From Anseranas semipalmata (taxonomy: Eukaryota; Chordata; Aves; Anseriformes; Anseranatidae), in assembly GCA_013399115.1 (NCBI GenBank), contig VXAA01001412.1, positions 147,740 through 211,739 on the forward strand: 64,000 nucleotides of DNA, read 5' to 3'. The notes under the pieces were generated by a model. The model made no database searches, was not told the origin of the DNA, and saw nothing but the letters and a program-made list of their open reading frames with translations. Below are positions 1 through 12,830 of the stretch, piece by piece (the first letter of the stretch is position 1; the number at the start of each line of letters is the position of its first letter). A program made the position numbers and the translations under genes.

Positions 1-3000
1 TGCTTAAAAGTGATTGATAATACGTCCTCAGAAAACAAATACAAAATCAGAGGCAGTGGCAGAGAGAGGTCAAAGGCAAAGGGCCAGTGGAGGTGAATTG
101 GTCAAGTAATAGGGGATGATAGGCAGAGGAGGCTGCATGAATGCGTGTGTGTGTAGGGGTGTATTCTGGGGAAGACTTTCTGTTGGATCGCCTGTCTGCA
201 GTTTCAGCCAATTCTGCTGCCATACCAGAGATTTTCTGGACTTTTATAGATAACTCCTGGGTAATACATGTGAAAATATGTTAAATGAATACTGTACATC
301 GTCATGCTGTATTGCATACTGAATATTGTACTTCCATTTAGGAAAAAAGAAAAAGAAAAAAGATTTGTATATAGATTTTTTCTTTGCAATGAAACTTCTG
401 CTGCTTAAAGAAATAGTGAAATGAGATAGCTAAGTTAACGCATTGCTTGTTACAGTTTTTATAAGCATACTTCTACTTAATTGGGACTTATGATTTTAGG
501 AGGCAAGGTAAGTGAGAACTGTGGGCTCAATGCGTTGGATTGGAACAAGAATGAAGTCAGATACTGCTGTTTAAATCATAGATCCGATGATAGAGAATGA
601 GGATTCCGTGAAAGAGGGTTTTTGTTGAGAGAGCAGACCCTGAGGGCAAGATAGACAGCTTCAGTGAAATTACTCGATGCACAGTTCTGCTTTTCACCAT
701 CAAGACCTGTAAATTGAGCTGTGGAGTTACTTAGAATGCAGAGGTAGAAACATGGAATGAGGCAATATCTTTGATTAAAGAAGTTATCCAGTCTCTCTGT
801 GAAACTGCTAAAATGGGTCTGTCTCTGTGGTAAATATTGTTTGTCTAACAAAGCCTTTCTTGGATAATTTGCATTAGCTTGTGCTGAAGTATTTACCGCT
901 AGTGATTTTTAGCAGCCCAAATACTGCAAAAGTGCTCTGATTACATGGTAATAAACTATATCTCAATGTCCAAGTGAGTGCAGATGTTCAGCCAAAAGTC
1001 TTGCATTTCATCCAGGAAAAATATCAGAAATAGCTCTTAAAAATGGAAGCTTTTTTATGGCAAAAATAAAGGCTGTCTGAGAACACAACAGAGAGAGTGA
1101 GTGTGGTTTACAATACTGGCATCACAAAATATACTGGAACTGGTTGGAGGACAATCTTAAAATATATGGAGCATTTGTATGTAGTCTATAATATTCAAAG
1201 GGCTTTTTTTTTTTCAAGGCAGTAGTCACTATTCTTTATTATTTTATCAATAAAACACAAAATATTTGAATTGATAAGCAAAAGGGAAAAAACAAAACAA
1301 AAAGACACCAAACCCTTTTGATACTATCCACGGTAAAAATGATTTTTAAAGTCTATTTTACCAAAAACATGCCTTTCTAAGTACTTTGACCAATTTGCAC
1401 ATGATGAAAAACACACGTTGTAGACACTAACACAGAAAAAATTGGCTGCACTAGCTAGTAACTATTCTTTAAGTCAAAGTTTCTCGTCCATGTGTTTGAT
1501 AAATTCTGAGTATGAAAATATTTATATCTAGAGTATAAGCCAAGCTGGGTTTCCCAAGACTGCAGTTATGATTGTTCAAAGATTTTGAACAAGATATTTA
1601 TAAATATATATATCTATATATAAAACATCAACTTTGGAAATGCCCTTTTTTTTTTTTTTGTCCTAGCTGCAAGCTGGAACAGGTGGCAGTTTTACTCTGA
1701 CACTAGGACAGGACCTATACTAGGCATGAGTATATTATACTACTGGAGATAATACCTTTCAGATGAGAAATATTTAGGTTGCAGCCTGTGGGGTTATTAA
1801 AGACCATATTCTCCCTTTTTGCCCATCAAATCAATGAATCATGTCTACCTGATTATTTCTCAAGTGAAATCTTTATTTTATTGAGGCTTCAGCTGACTTC
1901 TTCAGGCTCAGGATTTTATTCTATATGTGAGTAGCTCTGAGGGACCCTCTCTGCAGCTTAGATAGCCTTGGGTACTGGCGTTATTGACGTACTATGTGAA
2001 AAGTATTTCTCCCAGTCCAACTGAACTAAATAGAATCAGAGGTGGGAGGCAGGAAATATGTTCGAGTTTACATTTTTATATTGTGAAATGAATCTTATTG
2101 AAACTTTTCTGAACTTGCCCGTGCACATTAAGAATTACACCTTCAGGATTAAACTTTCCTGAATCACTTAAGAAATTAAGAACTTTGTATGTACTGGTGA
2201 GCACAATGCCTTTTGGATCTTGGATTTTTTTTTTTATAGGAACATTTTAGTATTTAATTTCTTTCATTAGGGAAATTGCTCCTATTTTTCATTCACCTTA
2301 CATGAAACTTAACTCTATAACCAGAATGGTATTTATAAAACCTATCACATCCTCATTCTCCCTAGTCTCCCAAATTTCGCTGAAAGAAGTGAAGAACGAA
2401 CCCTTTTGTGCTTGCTGTTGCATGAAGCTGTACAAAGACTGTGCGTATGAAGGGTGTAACAGTTTGAGCTTTGACTTTCTGGGATGGTGAGTTCAGTTGT
2501 CCCCATTTCTGTTCTATGTTGCGCCAAAATCTTTCTGGCCCAGAACTTTATGCAAATTGAGATCAAATTACCCCTGTCTTCCTAATGTTTGAATTCTGCC
2601 CTGTGGTGAATATTTTCTAAGTATAAAATCCAGTAGGGACAGGAACAGAGCAAGAAGAGGTGCAAGAAAAGGGCAAGGTCAGACAGTGAAAAGAACACGA
2701 AGCTTCTGCATCGCATCAGGCTTAAACTAAACTCAGCCATCCCTGCTTTCTGCCATTGTCTTCTGTCTTGCTCCCAAGGCAGTTAGAGTTTATTTGAACC
2801 TAGTCCATCACACAAATAAAGACAGCCCTCATATGTTAAGAGGTGTCAAGTCACTACTTGCTGCTTCTAACCACCTACTGGAGAAGAGCTGGGCTCTGCT
2901 GGGCCTCCTTCCCTCTGGGATAAAAAGGGATGAACGTGGGTACGTAAAGGCCTTCTGCATCCTGCTTTGTCAGCAGTTGGCACACATACTCTCCTGTCTA

Positions 3001-6000
3001 CCTCAGTGTCCTTCAGCCAAGATCAAGGAACGCTGCGAAATACAGAACTGAGAAGTTTTTCACTTGTGCTTGCTGTGATGCAGGAGAAGGCTACTGGTCC
3101 AACAGCAGAGACTAGATGAGAACTTTCTTGCGTTGGTTCACTACATTATTACAACCTCTTTTTATAAAAAGGAACTGCAGAAAATAGATGAAGAATATTT
3201 ATTTTGTCTAGGACTGATTTTTGTGTTATACAGAGAAACTGCAAGAGCAATAGCTGACATTTAGAGAAGAATCTTTTTTGACTTAGAGATATCAAAATAC
3301 ATTATGTATCATTCTTTTCAGGGCTACTTCAGCCTTTAGAAGAATTGCCACTTTTGCAGTCAAATCCAAGTAACATCTGCTCTATGCAACCAGTCAATAT
3401 TGTGGAAAAGTTCAAAGAATGAAGATCATTAGTAGTGTCAGCTTTACAACCAGAAGGTAATGGCATTAAAGTGAGCAAGTATAATACCCAACAATACCAG
3501 GCTCATTAACCAGTGATTTATCATGATGAAAAGACCTGTTTAACCTTTAGTCTTCACATGCTTTCTGTTTTTAACAAAAAGACCTATTATTTCTAGTTGT
3601 CAAGTGATAATTTGTGGGTTGTTAAAGGGATGTATTAAATTATACTTTAAACGATTATACACAATTACACAAATATTACATTTGCATTAGGATAAGTTGA
3701 AGATATGATTTTTTTTTCCCCTCTCCTTTTACTTTTGTTCAGTCCCTTAGAAAGTAAAATGAAGGCATTATATATCTAGGGTATCAGTATCTGACTTTTA
3801 AGCAAGTTAAATCAAGCTTGATGTATGCACCAAGTGACAAAACCATTTCACAGAAGCAGCAAAATCCACGTAAAATATTTTGAGGGCTGCATATACCAGG
3901 GCAGGAAACTTGGTCTTGCCTCTGAATGAACAGCTGCATATAGCTGACTATCTTGGAAAATCATGTTTCTTTCATCTATCTCCTGGGACATTTCACTAGT
4001 TTAATTCAATTTTTCTTGGAAAGGAAGCACTGCTGATTCTAGACTGCTTTGCCAGTTGCCATTTAACCTTGTCTACAGCAAATCTGCCAATACAGTTTAT
4101 TCTGACCTACAACATCTGTGCCTTACCAGCAATAAGCCTCTCTGAAAACGTCAGTTCTGACAAATTGTGCCAAAAGGTATTGTGGCTTTTGTGATGTAGA
4201 CAAATGTCCATCAAGGACTGGAAAGAGCATGAGGCTCATTTCGGATCTCATTAGATCATTTGTGATCTAGTTCAGGTTGCAGGTCACTTGGAGCACTGTG
4301 TCATCTACTGTCTAGTTTCACCCTTCTTCGATCTAGCTATTTTGTTCTCTCTCTTCAGTTTAATTCAAGGAATAATTTTTAACTGATTCAGTAATTCTTC
4401 AAGTATGTCTGTAGACAAAGAGATGCTAGAGGCATAAACTAACGGGCAAGAGCAGATAAAATAGAGTGCTTGTGGAATCCGCAGCTGTTTTTACACCTAC
4501 CTTTTGAATATTGTACACAGTTTGTACTGAAATTTCATACACACGATTAAGAAAAGCTAGGCAGCATTTAAGAAGTTAGTAGTAACAAAACAATGCTATT
4601 AAATGTGGTAGTAGACATATCATATACAATATTCAGAATGAATGATCCAGAAGTGTATTCTAATCTGAGTAGGTTTTCCTGATTTTACAATGGGGAGGCA
4701 GTTCCGTAATTTACAGATAGTGCTAAATTTGTGACACGCTTCTTCTGAGGTAGGTATACAATTAATATCTTTGAAATGAGCAGAGATGTAGGACATTTTA
4801 TCTCAAGATTTATTGCCACTTTTTTTTTTAGCTAATATTGAGAAGATGGCTTAATACACTTTTTGAATTACAGAGATTCTAGATCTATATAGGTAAATAT
4901 CCTCTTTCTCAGCCTCTGTACAATACTAAAATATTTCTCTCTGATTCCTGCTGTGAAAGTCTTTTATAATTTTTTGGGGGAAAAAGCTCTGAGAGTGTTT
5001 CATTTTTTGGTGATGCTTATCTTCATCTCCTTAGTGACCATTTCTAGGTCTGGGAAAAAAAAAATTGTGTTATTGTTCACCAATTTTGCTGTAAAATAGT
5101 CTTGGTTGTCAAGAAACTATTTGAAATCCTTTCTGTATTTGAGAAACGGTTCTGACTGAAAATAAGCCATGGTGATCCCTTTTTATCCATCATTGTGTGA
5201 CATGATATTTAGATTTTTGAGATTCATTTTTTTTTTATCCAGATTTTTGAGTATTGTACTTGATATGAGAAAAATCAAACCCTTGTCTCCCTTCTGCATA
5301 GTGACTGCCCTAAGCACCATAGCATAAAACAGTGGAGAGGGCAGGGAGGAGGAGGTGAGCTTCCCTTCTTTCTTGTAGGTGGTGTTTCACTATGTATTAA
5401 ATGAGAGAGAGGAAATGTAAAATAGGAGTTGATAAACCTCGTGGTTAGGACGCTGGTCTCAGAGAAAAGGTACACTGGATGCCAGCTTCAAAGGATCATC
5501 GATTCTTTACTGCATAATGGAATTGCATTAATATGAGCAATTAGCAATCACAGACCATCCATGTCCTCATATTGCTGGGTGGTTTTAGTGCTTTCTTTAG
5601 AAGGCCTTCAGGACCTTTCAAGAAAAGGAAGAATTGAAACAATCTTTGAGTGACCTAACCACTGGGTTACCGAAGGGGCTGTGGACGTATATCAGCATTT
5701 CTCTGAACACAGTCTTTCTCTTTTCTGTGCCCCACCCCGCCTTTTTTTAAATTTTTAACATATATTTCATTCCAAAACATTTAATTTTAGCTCTGAATAT
5801 TTTTTGATTTATTTTTTTTTTTAATGAAGAAACTAAAAAAAAAAAGTCTAAACTGTACTCTTTGTATCAGTTGAACTGAAAAGTCAATTACTTGCTTATT
5901 TGGGAGGATCAGGCTCCTAGCAGAAAAGCTTTTAGTAGGATGAATTCTCGGTCCTTTCTCAGCAGTCTTGTAGCAAATGTGGATCCTTCCTTCTTTAGGC

Positions 6001-9000
6001 AACAGTCCCTGATTTCTGTGGTTGCTGCGGGACTCAGCAGTTTGGGTGAAATTCAGGCCTCACAGAAATTTTGCCTTTGACTACTATAGGAGCAGGGTCT
6101 CAGCTTTTGTCTTTTCTTTGCAGTCTGATGGTGAGGGGGAGGGTAGTGAGAGACAGACAAGTCTCCAAAGGAAAGAAAGAAGCCAACTTGTATATATTTT
6201 TTTCAATGCAGTTATAAAATTTGAGTGATTGACTGCAAGATCTTTTAATTAAAAAAAAAACAAACAACAAAACACAAAGGGGGGAAATGATCTCTGTCCC
6301 TTGGTTTGCAATTTTGCCTGAAATAGAGCTTTCAATACATTTTTGTCTGTGGGGAAAAAAAAATCAAGGTGCAAATACAAATATACATACATTTGTAATT
6401 TTCCATTGAAAATATGGAAAATGCCCAAATCTTCTGTTTGAAAAACTTGTGAATCATCTAGTTAATGAATTCTCACAGAGAGGAGGAAAAAAAAAGCAAA
6501 CCAGAAGAATTTGGCAAGTTCAGCTTTTGCATGCAACTATTTGTAGCACTCTGGTGGTGATACCAGATTAGTTTTGCAGCTGTAACAGATATTTGCTCTT
6601 TCTGGGTTCAGTTTTGTGAGCTGCTGAGTGTTCTGTCTCTCATAGACCAGACCGTTTCAGGGTATGTTATCTCAGAGATAACCCACATGTTTGAGTGCTT
6701 TCCTAAATCTGGGTTGAAATAAGCACCACTGAACCCTGTGAGGAGTTAGGGTGTATGAGATCAGAAGCAGCATGGTGCCCACAGTAAGATTACTCAGAAA
6801 ACTGGAATGTGGTTGAAGAATCATCTGGACTTTTCTTCAGGGCTATCTATCCAGCTAGATGGATTTCTAATCATTTCGCAACACTGAAAAATGGATATTC
6901 TATACTTATTCAGAAAAAAAAAACAAAACATAAATTACAAGAGTTACTTTATTAGGTTGTTTTCAGTCTGTTTTGCTCTAATAAACCGAAATTGTACCAT
7001 AAACACATTTCTCTAGTAGTAAAAGCCCCCAGAAAATTAAGAAGATGGATATGTTTGAAAGATACATTGTGCAACTGCTTTGAAAGAGAGCTTAAAAGCA
7101 GCACGGTAATACAGACGGAACGGGCTCAGCGGCTTGGCGCATCGCGTGGTGTATATCCACATACACATTAAAATGCACTCAGTCTCGGAACGGGCTTTCT
7201 CCACTGCTTCTACCCCGCTACCCCCCCATTCTGTGCTGCCTAACAAAAGATTTTCAACAAAAGAAATTCTTCCTGGTTTGTAAAACAGTTGTGTAAAACT
7301 TGGACTGTAAAGCCACAGTTGACTGCTTTAATGTGGAACAGTTGGGAGGGTGGGGAATCGCTGGCAGGTTGGGACAGGACACAGCAATGGTGCCCCTATT
7401 CTGTTGAGGGTCTACTTAGTCACACCACCTGCTCCCCCTATTCTTTCAAAGGCAAACCAGTCACGACAGTATGAACAGACGGATGTTTAGCCTCAATACC
7501 TTGGACACACGGCACCAGACGGAGCAAGGGGAGTTAAGAAAAGATAAATTAAGTGATCAATAAAGATAAGGGACCTGTTTAGCAGTAAACGGTGGGGACA
7601 GAGCAGGCAGAACAAGGAGTGAACGTGTGTTAAATAATGCAAGTGTGTGTTCAGCTAAACTCAAACTTTTCAAATCCACGTATTGTTCCTTAAAAAACCT
7701 TTTTCCCCAGCATTGGTTAATTGTGTTTTAGGTAGACGCAGTAAAGTGTCTGCAGGCACATATGAGCTCCCCAGTCCACATCTCCTCGGAGTCGGCTGTG
7801 CTGTTTGGCGCTCAGCTCGAGTGCCGGGAAGAGGAAGAGAAAGGGATCTGTGTCTGGAGTTGAGTCAGTGACCTCCTTGCACCTCCTATCTTCCCTATAT
7901 AAGGGAAAGTACAGTAAGGAGCAGTGAAGTTCTTACAGGGAATAAATAAGTGTTTTGACAGCTGATTGACAGTTAAGTGGTCCAAAACCATGGGCTTATT
8001 TTAACTGGCTACCACGCTCTTCGTCTCAAGGGCACTCCTCTTGTTCTGTCCTTCTGCCTAGCATAGTCAAGGTCTTGACTTCAGGCTTAGACTTCAAAGC
8101 ATGACTGTAGTTTAATAGGAAGCTATAAAAATCAACCTACAGTGTTGATTCACCTTCAGGGTTAAAAAGCATTCCGCTGAACAGCTGCAGAAAAACTGTG
8201 TGGTTTTATGTACCAGAGGTCTGCACCCCAGAGAAGGGGCTTCCACTTGTTGATGCCTACAAAAGAAGCTACCAATGTAAAGCGCCAAAAGAAAGTTGTT
8301 TGGGGTTATGAGTATGTCTCTTGCTCTCCTCTAATGGCCCCCCAAAATGAGATGCTTTTTTCTCTGGAAGATTTAGCGTTGAGGCAATTAAACCCATTAC
8401 CATGATGCAGATGTTGGTGTGTCTTACCACGCCTCAACTACTCTGGCAGCAGCATGAAAAGGAGAAGCTACCTGGCATTTATCAGGGAGAACACTGTAAG
8501 TTTATAACATTGCTTGTCTCAAGGCACTTTGTTCGTGTTTTCAGACCACCGGTATCACCCACTTATTCAGGGAGCTGCACTTTAATTACTACTAATCTTG
8601 AAGTGTCAGCAAGCAACATGTTCAGTGGGCTAGGACCTTGTGGCTCTCACGGCTATCATGTTACGGTTAAAAATAAAATAAAATGACTTACCTGTTCCAG
8701 CCTTGTTGTAAAATAGGAGTGATTGGAAAATCCTTCGACTGCCAGTTTCCTAGTATTAACTAGCCTGTCACAATAAAGAGGTATGTGTGAGTGAATGAAT
8801 TTCAGATTCATAGGTAATGTCATGAGAAAAAGCTAGTCACCTGCTTCCAAGAGTTTTTTTTTGGCTGTGGTTTGACAATTCTTTTTTTGCTCCCAAATGA
8901 AAGAAGCTGCTGATAAGAAGTTGTGGCCTCACAGGGTGGTCCCAAGCCCGTACAGAATTAACTCCAAACCTCCCAGAAGTGTCTTGTTACAACGAACCTC

Positions 9001-11079
9001 TTAGCAAGCTACATTGACTAATATACCCACCTTTTCTGCTTGTTGTTGTCCTAATATGACTAAAGACATTGTAATTCTGTTTAAACGGTTAATTGCCAGA
9101 CCATGTTAGACTCTTCTGATTGCACTTCATTGAGTAGATCATATGGGTTCTGTGGCCTCAGCTCCCAACCTTTATATCGGTTTATTCATGTATAATGCTA
9201 AACAATGAAGCTGCACAACAAATAGTAAAGTGCTGTGATCTTTTAAGATGACGCTCACCGAAATATCCCAGGATGTGAACATTGAATTGTAGTGGTGTAG
9301 TGGGGCATAAAACCCATTTCTGTGTTACAAAGTTATATAAAAGTTCATTCCTTTTCACTAGGTAAAAGAAAATGCAGAGTCCTAGAAGTCACTGGCAGGG
9401 ACTGTCACTAAAGGGGCAGGGAGAAACAGTCAGCTCCAAAAGAAGAATTTAATCAGCCACGGTGACTTGGTGATGGCTTGAAAGTGAAGCTGAGCCTCAG
9501 CTGTTCTCTCTAGCGTCATCCTGAACCGACACCGATTTTTCTTTTGGAGCTGAAATGATTCTCACTGAGCGTCCTCCACAGCTGATCCTGAGCAGGTGCA
9601 GGGCTTGGGCAGTGGGAACACATTTCCTGCAGGGAGAGAGGCCAGCACAGCTGCACGGAGACAGCTGTCAGCATCGGGTGGCTCTCGTCACCTGATGAAG
9701 ATGGAGGTGCCCTCCACAAACTGCCCCAGCATTTCGTGTCGCAACATATGCCTCCAGCCACCCTGCCTGTTTGCCTGAGAACCATTCATGAAAATCAAAT
9801 GCAAGTCTGTGGAAATACTGGCTAGCTCAGACTAGGAATTTTCCTGTGCTCCCAGTAGTGCTATCACAGCCTTTCTCTGGTGGCTGCATCAGACGGTGTG
9901 GGTTGCAATGTAAGACTGCTGTTTGAAGGCTTGTGTGGTGCAGGATCCCTTTATTTGCACCAGACACGGGTTTTACTGATTGTGAGACTTCCAGCATAAG
10001 GATGGAAAATGAGGGTAACCTGGAGAATGAGCCTTCTGCCTGTTTCAGATGTGAGCTCTGAGCCACCATAGGAGTACCCGGGTGTGTGCAGTAGTGATGG
10101 AAAGCCGAGTAAGTGCTTGGAATTGCTCCATTGCCTGTGGGAGTTAATGGTTCTGGACCAATGTCCTTGATGCTGGTCCCTTGTCTTATCCAGCCACGCT
10201 TTTTTTTTCCCCCTTGATGAGACAGCGGAGCTTTCTTTTGATGTGCGTTCCTTGGTGGCCCAGAGTCGTAGGGCTCAGCCATGCTTGCAGACCTGTCTAG
10301 ATCAGAGTTGGTTTCACACTTTCCCCACTTGTATTTTTTATGTTTTTCTTGGGGAGCAAGGGTATAAAGGGAGAAGGTATGAAGAAAAGAGTGCGGGAAG
10401 TGAGGGATATGGGTGGCTTCTTGCGGTGCTGTTAAATGCTAGTGCTTGTGTCACAGCAGTGCTTGAAAATGGGGTGGTGATGCTGACTAGAAACAGAAAA
10501 TGAATTGTTGAAGCTGGCAGAAATTAAAATTATTTGCTAATAACTTAATGCAAAATGCTTCCAAAATGTCTAAAACTGATTTCAGTCTTCATACACAAAG
10601 GTTTTGAAGAGAGGAGAGATACAATCCCCTGCCCTCATTCTGTGCTGTACTCTGTTGTTATTCACAAGGAACGTAGTCTGTAGCAAAACCCAGGATTGGA
10701 AATTTCTAAAACGAAGTCTCTTTCACACCATTGGGATGAACTAAATGGGCAAAAAGACAACAGCTCTGTGTGAGTCAGGCTCTTCTGATTTCAGAATTGG
10801 GCCCTGTTAAGTATAAGCATGCAGTGAGGATATTTTTTTGTTCTTTCAAATCAGCAGTGTTGAGATGTCTGCGTTTGTGCTAAATAAAACTGACAGGAAA
10901 ACGTTCCATGCAGGCAGTACACTGACAGAGCTATAATGAACGTGGGTTGGCTGAATATTGTTGTTTTATTCGGACCTGATCCTTGCTGGTACGTAGTGAT
11001 TTCAGCAGCAGGCAACTGCTCTCTGCTTTGTGCAGAAAGAACGCAATTTAACCACGTACCCACAAACTCCACAAAACAG
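1..11079. other. Intergenic DNA, no gene recognised
   Basis: This AT-leaning stretch has many short homopolymer runs (for example the T runs near 1204 and 1646) and only short, unrelated open frames. The longest open frame is at 9827-10282 on the minus strand. It has no recognisable domain, low-complexity composition and no splice context, so I treat it as chance. A short pair of direct repeats lies at 7116-7126 and 7186-7196. The part around 9070-9330 has some homeodomain-like words but is less striking than the blocks listed separately. I see no RNA gene and no mobile element here. Confidence 0.6.
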
Positions 11080-11400
11080 ATCCCTGGTTTGGTAATTACC
11101 TTGGTACATTGTGATTAATGATTTGCATCTGTGGGATTATCATTCATGAGCTTGGCAATATAGCTGTTTATGAGATATCTTATAATTCCGGCTCCAAGAA
11201 TGGCACGGTACATTAGTGTTGGTACATCAGCTAAATGTGCATGCAGCATCATAAGATGATTCAAACAAACAACTGGGAGCATTATTATGTGCTCTGGAAT
11301 TTACCACAGTGCAGCCACAGCATGATTCATTTGGCAGCCTTCTCTTACAGCTTATTGCAGTCATTTTAGAGGACCGTGGATCTTTTTCCACATAAAGTCA
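11080..11400. promoter_or_regulatory. Candidate conserved noncoding enhancer block A
   Basis: Dense transcription-factor words sit close together. There is a perfect 10-bp palindrome GGTAATTACC (11091-11100) with a homeodomain TAATTA core, then ATTAATG, a reverse POU octamer ATTTGCAT (11121-11128) and an OTX/PITX-like GGATTA (11134-11139), with more ATTA-type words out to about 11330. Open reading is poor. Such clustering is typical of developmental enhancers, but no alignment was possible, so the function is inferred. A distal element of a neighbouring developmental gene is more likely than a PRMT3 promoter element, given the 31-kb distance. Confidence 0.35.
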
Positions 11401-11442
11401 GCTTGGTAGCAGATGTATCCCGTGAACAAAGTGTGTGACCCT

Positions 11443-11463
11443 TAATAATAATAATAATAATAA
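11443..11463. repeat. (TAA)7 microsatellite
   Basis: Seven perfect TAA units directly follow candidate enhancer block A. It is an ordinary trinucleotide repeat, likely length-variable in populations. Confidence 0.9.
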
Positions 11464-12231
11464 ACTCCAAAGTCATTATGAATGCTTAGTGAAAAAAAAT
11501 GTTGGCTTGAAGAGAGGCAGAACTTCCTTCACTTCAGGACACAAAGAACACCCTTGTTTTACCTAAGTCATTTTAATTAATTTAAATAGTTTGTTTTCCT
11601 GAACTCACTGAAGTACACATTCTGTATTTCAGCTTTTCTTTTGTGGAAAGGTACAGCCGTAGGTGTCTGAGGGCCTTCCTCTAATGAGAAGACTGGTTTC
11701 TGCAGACAGTGTCCTGTTCTTCAGGCTTTCTGAAGCTATCAAGTACTTCGGTATTAATCTTTCTTGCCAGAGCTCTCTATACATTCACAGCATGCTGACT
11801 TAACTCTTCCTTTCTGCCACCTCACTTGACGTAGCATGAGTGCTCCTATGCTCTCTGTGAGTTGGATCAAAGCACTGATCCATGGACATCTAGGCAAACC
11901 CCAGCCCTCAAATCCCCAGATCTCCTTTGAGCTGGATCAGTTCCTCGATCCAGCTGAACACCTGAGTGTGAGTACCAGAAGCAGGCGGAGCACAATTCAA
12001 GGAGTGGATTGGTGTGAGAGCTGGAGCTAGCTGCGGTTAGTTGTTTTAAGGCAGCAGTGAGACCACAGGTGTCCACGGTGAGCTCTGCCAGCTCTCTGTG
12101 GTCACGTGTGAGCTCCATTGTAACAGCTGAGCTTTTTCTCTTGTCCAAATCCAAATTCTCATGGGACATTTCACCTAAACTTTAGTTATGTGCTTTGTCT
12201 GAAGGTGGACCTGCTGGAAGAGAAATCTCAC
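11464..12231. other. Intergenic DNA between enhancer block A and minisatellite
   Basis: No gene is recognised. The only local structure is an inverted repeat, AGCTGGATC (11930-11938) and its complement GATCCAGCT (11947-11955), around an 8-base loop. The stretch grows richer in GAGCTC/GAGCTG-type words toward the minisatellite. Confidence 0.5.
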
Positions 12232-12830
12232 AGCCTGAGGCCACAGGAGTTGAGGCCATGGGACCAGGACACTGGAGGCCATGGGAGTAAAGTTCACATG
12301 AGTAAGAGGCCATGAGACTAGAGGCTGTGGGAGCTGAAGCTTAGGGACTGGAGGCCATGGGACTAGGGGCCACAGGACTTGAGGCTATTGGGACTAGGGG
12401 CCACAGGACTGGAGGCTATTGGATGTGGGGCCAGGGTATTGGAGGCCATGGAATGGGAGGACAGGAGATTGGAGGCTATGAAATCTGAGACCATGAGAGT
12501 GGAGGACACAGGACCAGAGGCTGTGGAGCTGGACAACATGCAAATCAAGCTCATGGGAGGTCAAGGGACAGGATGCTGTGAGATTTGAGGCTTGGGGACT
12601 AGAGTTGGCAGGGTCAGAGGCCATGAGGGCCAGACCCACAGGAGTAGAGGCCACGGGACCAGAGGCCATGGAAGTTGAAGCCATGGGACGGACAGCCACA
12701 GGAGCAAGGGCCACGGGACCAAATTCCATGGGAGTGGAGCCTGCAGGAGTGGGAGGATGTAGGACCCGGAAGACATGGGACTAGAGGCTACAAGAGTGGA
12801 CACCATGGGAGCTGAGGCCGTGGTACATCT
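12232..12830. repeat. Divergent 15-bp minisatellite (about 40 units)
   Basis: A 15-base unit of the form GAGGCCAYGGGANNN repeats head to tail for about 600 bases, with heavy substitution and a few length-shifted units. The spacing is clearest at 12640-12800, where successive GGCC/GCC-A-GGGA cores fall every 15 bases. Because 15 is a multiple of three and the unit lacks stops in several frames, open frames appear on both strands (plus 12379-12588 and 12578-12784; minus 12363-12554, 12394-12729 and 12561-12806). They encode degenerate pentapeptide repeats such as EATGP/EAMGR and ASGPV/ASTPV. These frames lack gene context and follow from the repeat. The unit boundaries are my reading by eye. 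Confidence 0.85.

Noticed and set aside
9827..10282. 151-codon minus-strand open frame
   Set aside because: No recognisable domain, no splice partners or promoter features; a frame of this size is expected by chance in 64 kb.
12363..12806. Overlapping repeat-protein frames on both strands
   Set aside because: They arise from a 15-bp minisatellite whose unit lacks stops, so they are not evidence of coding.
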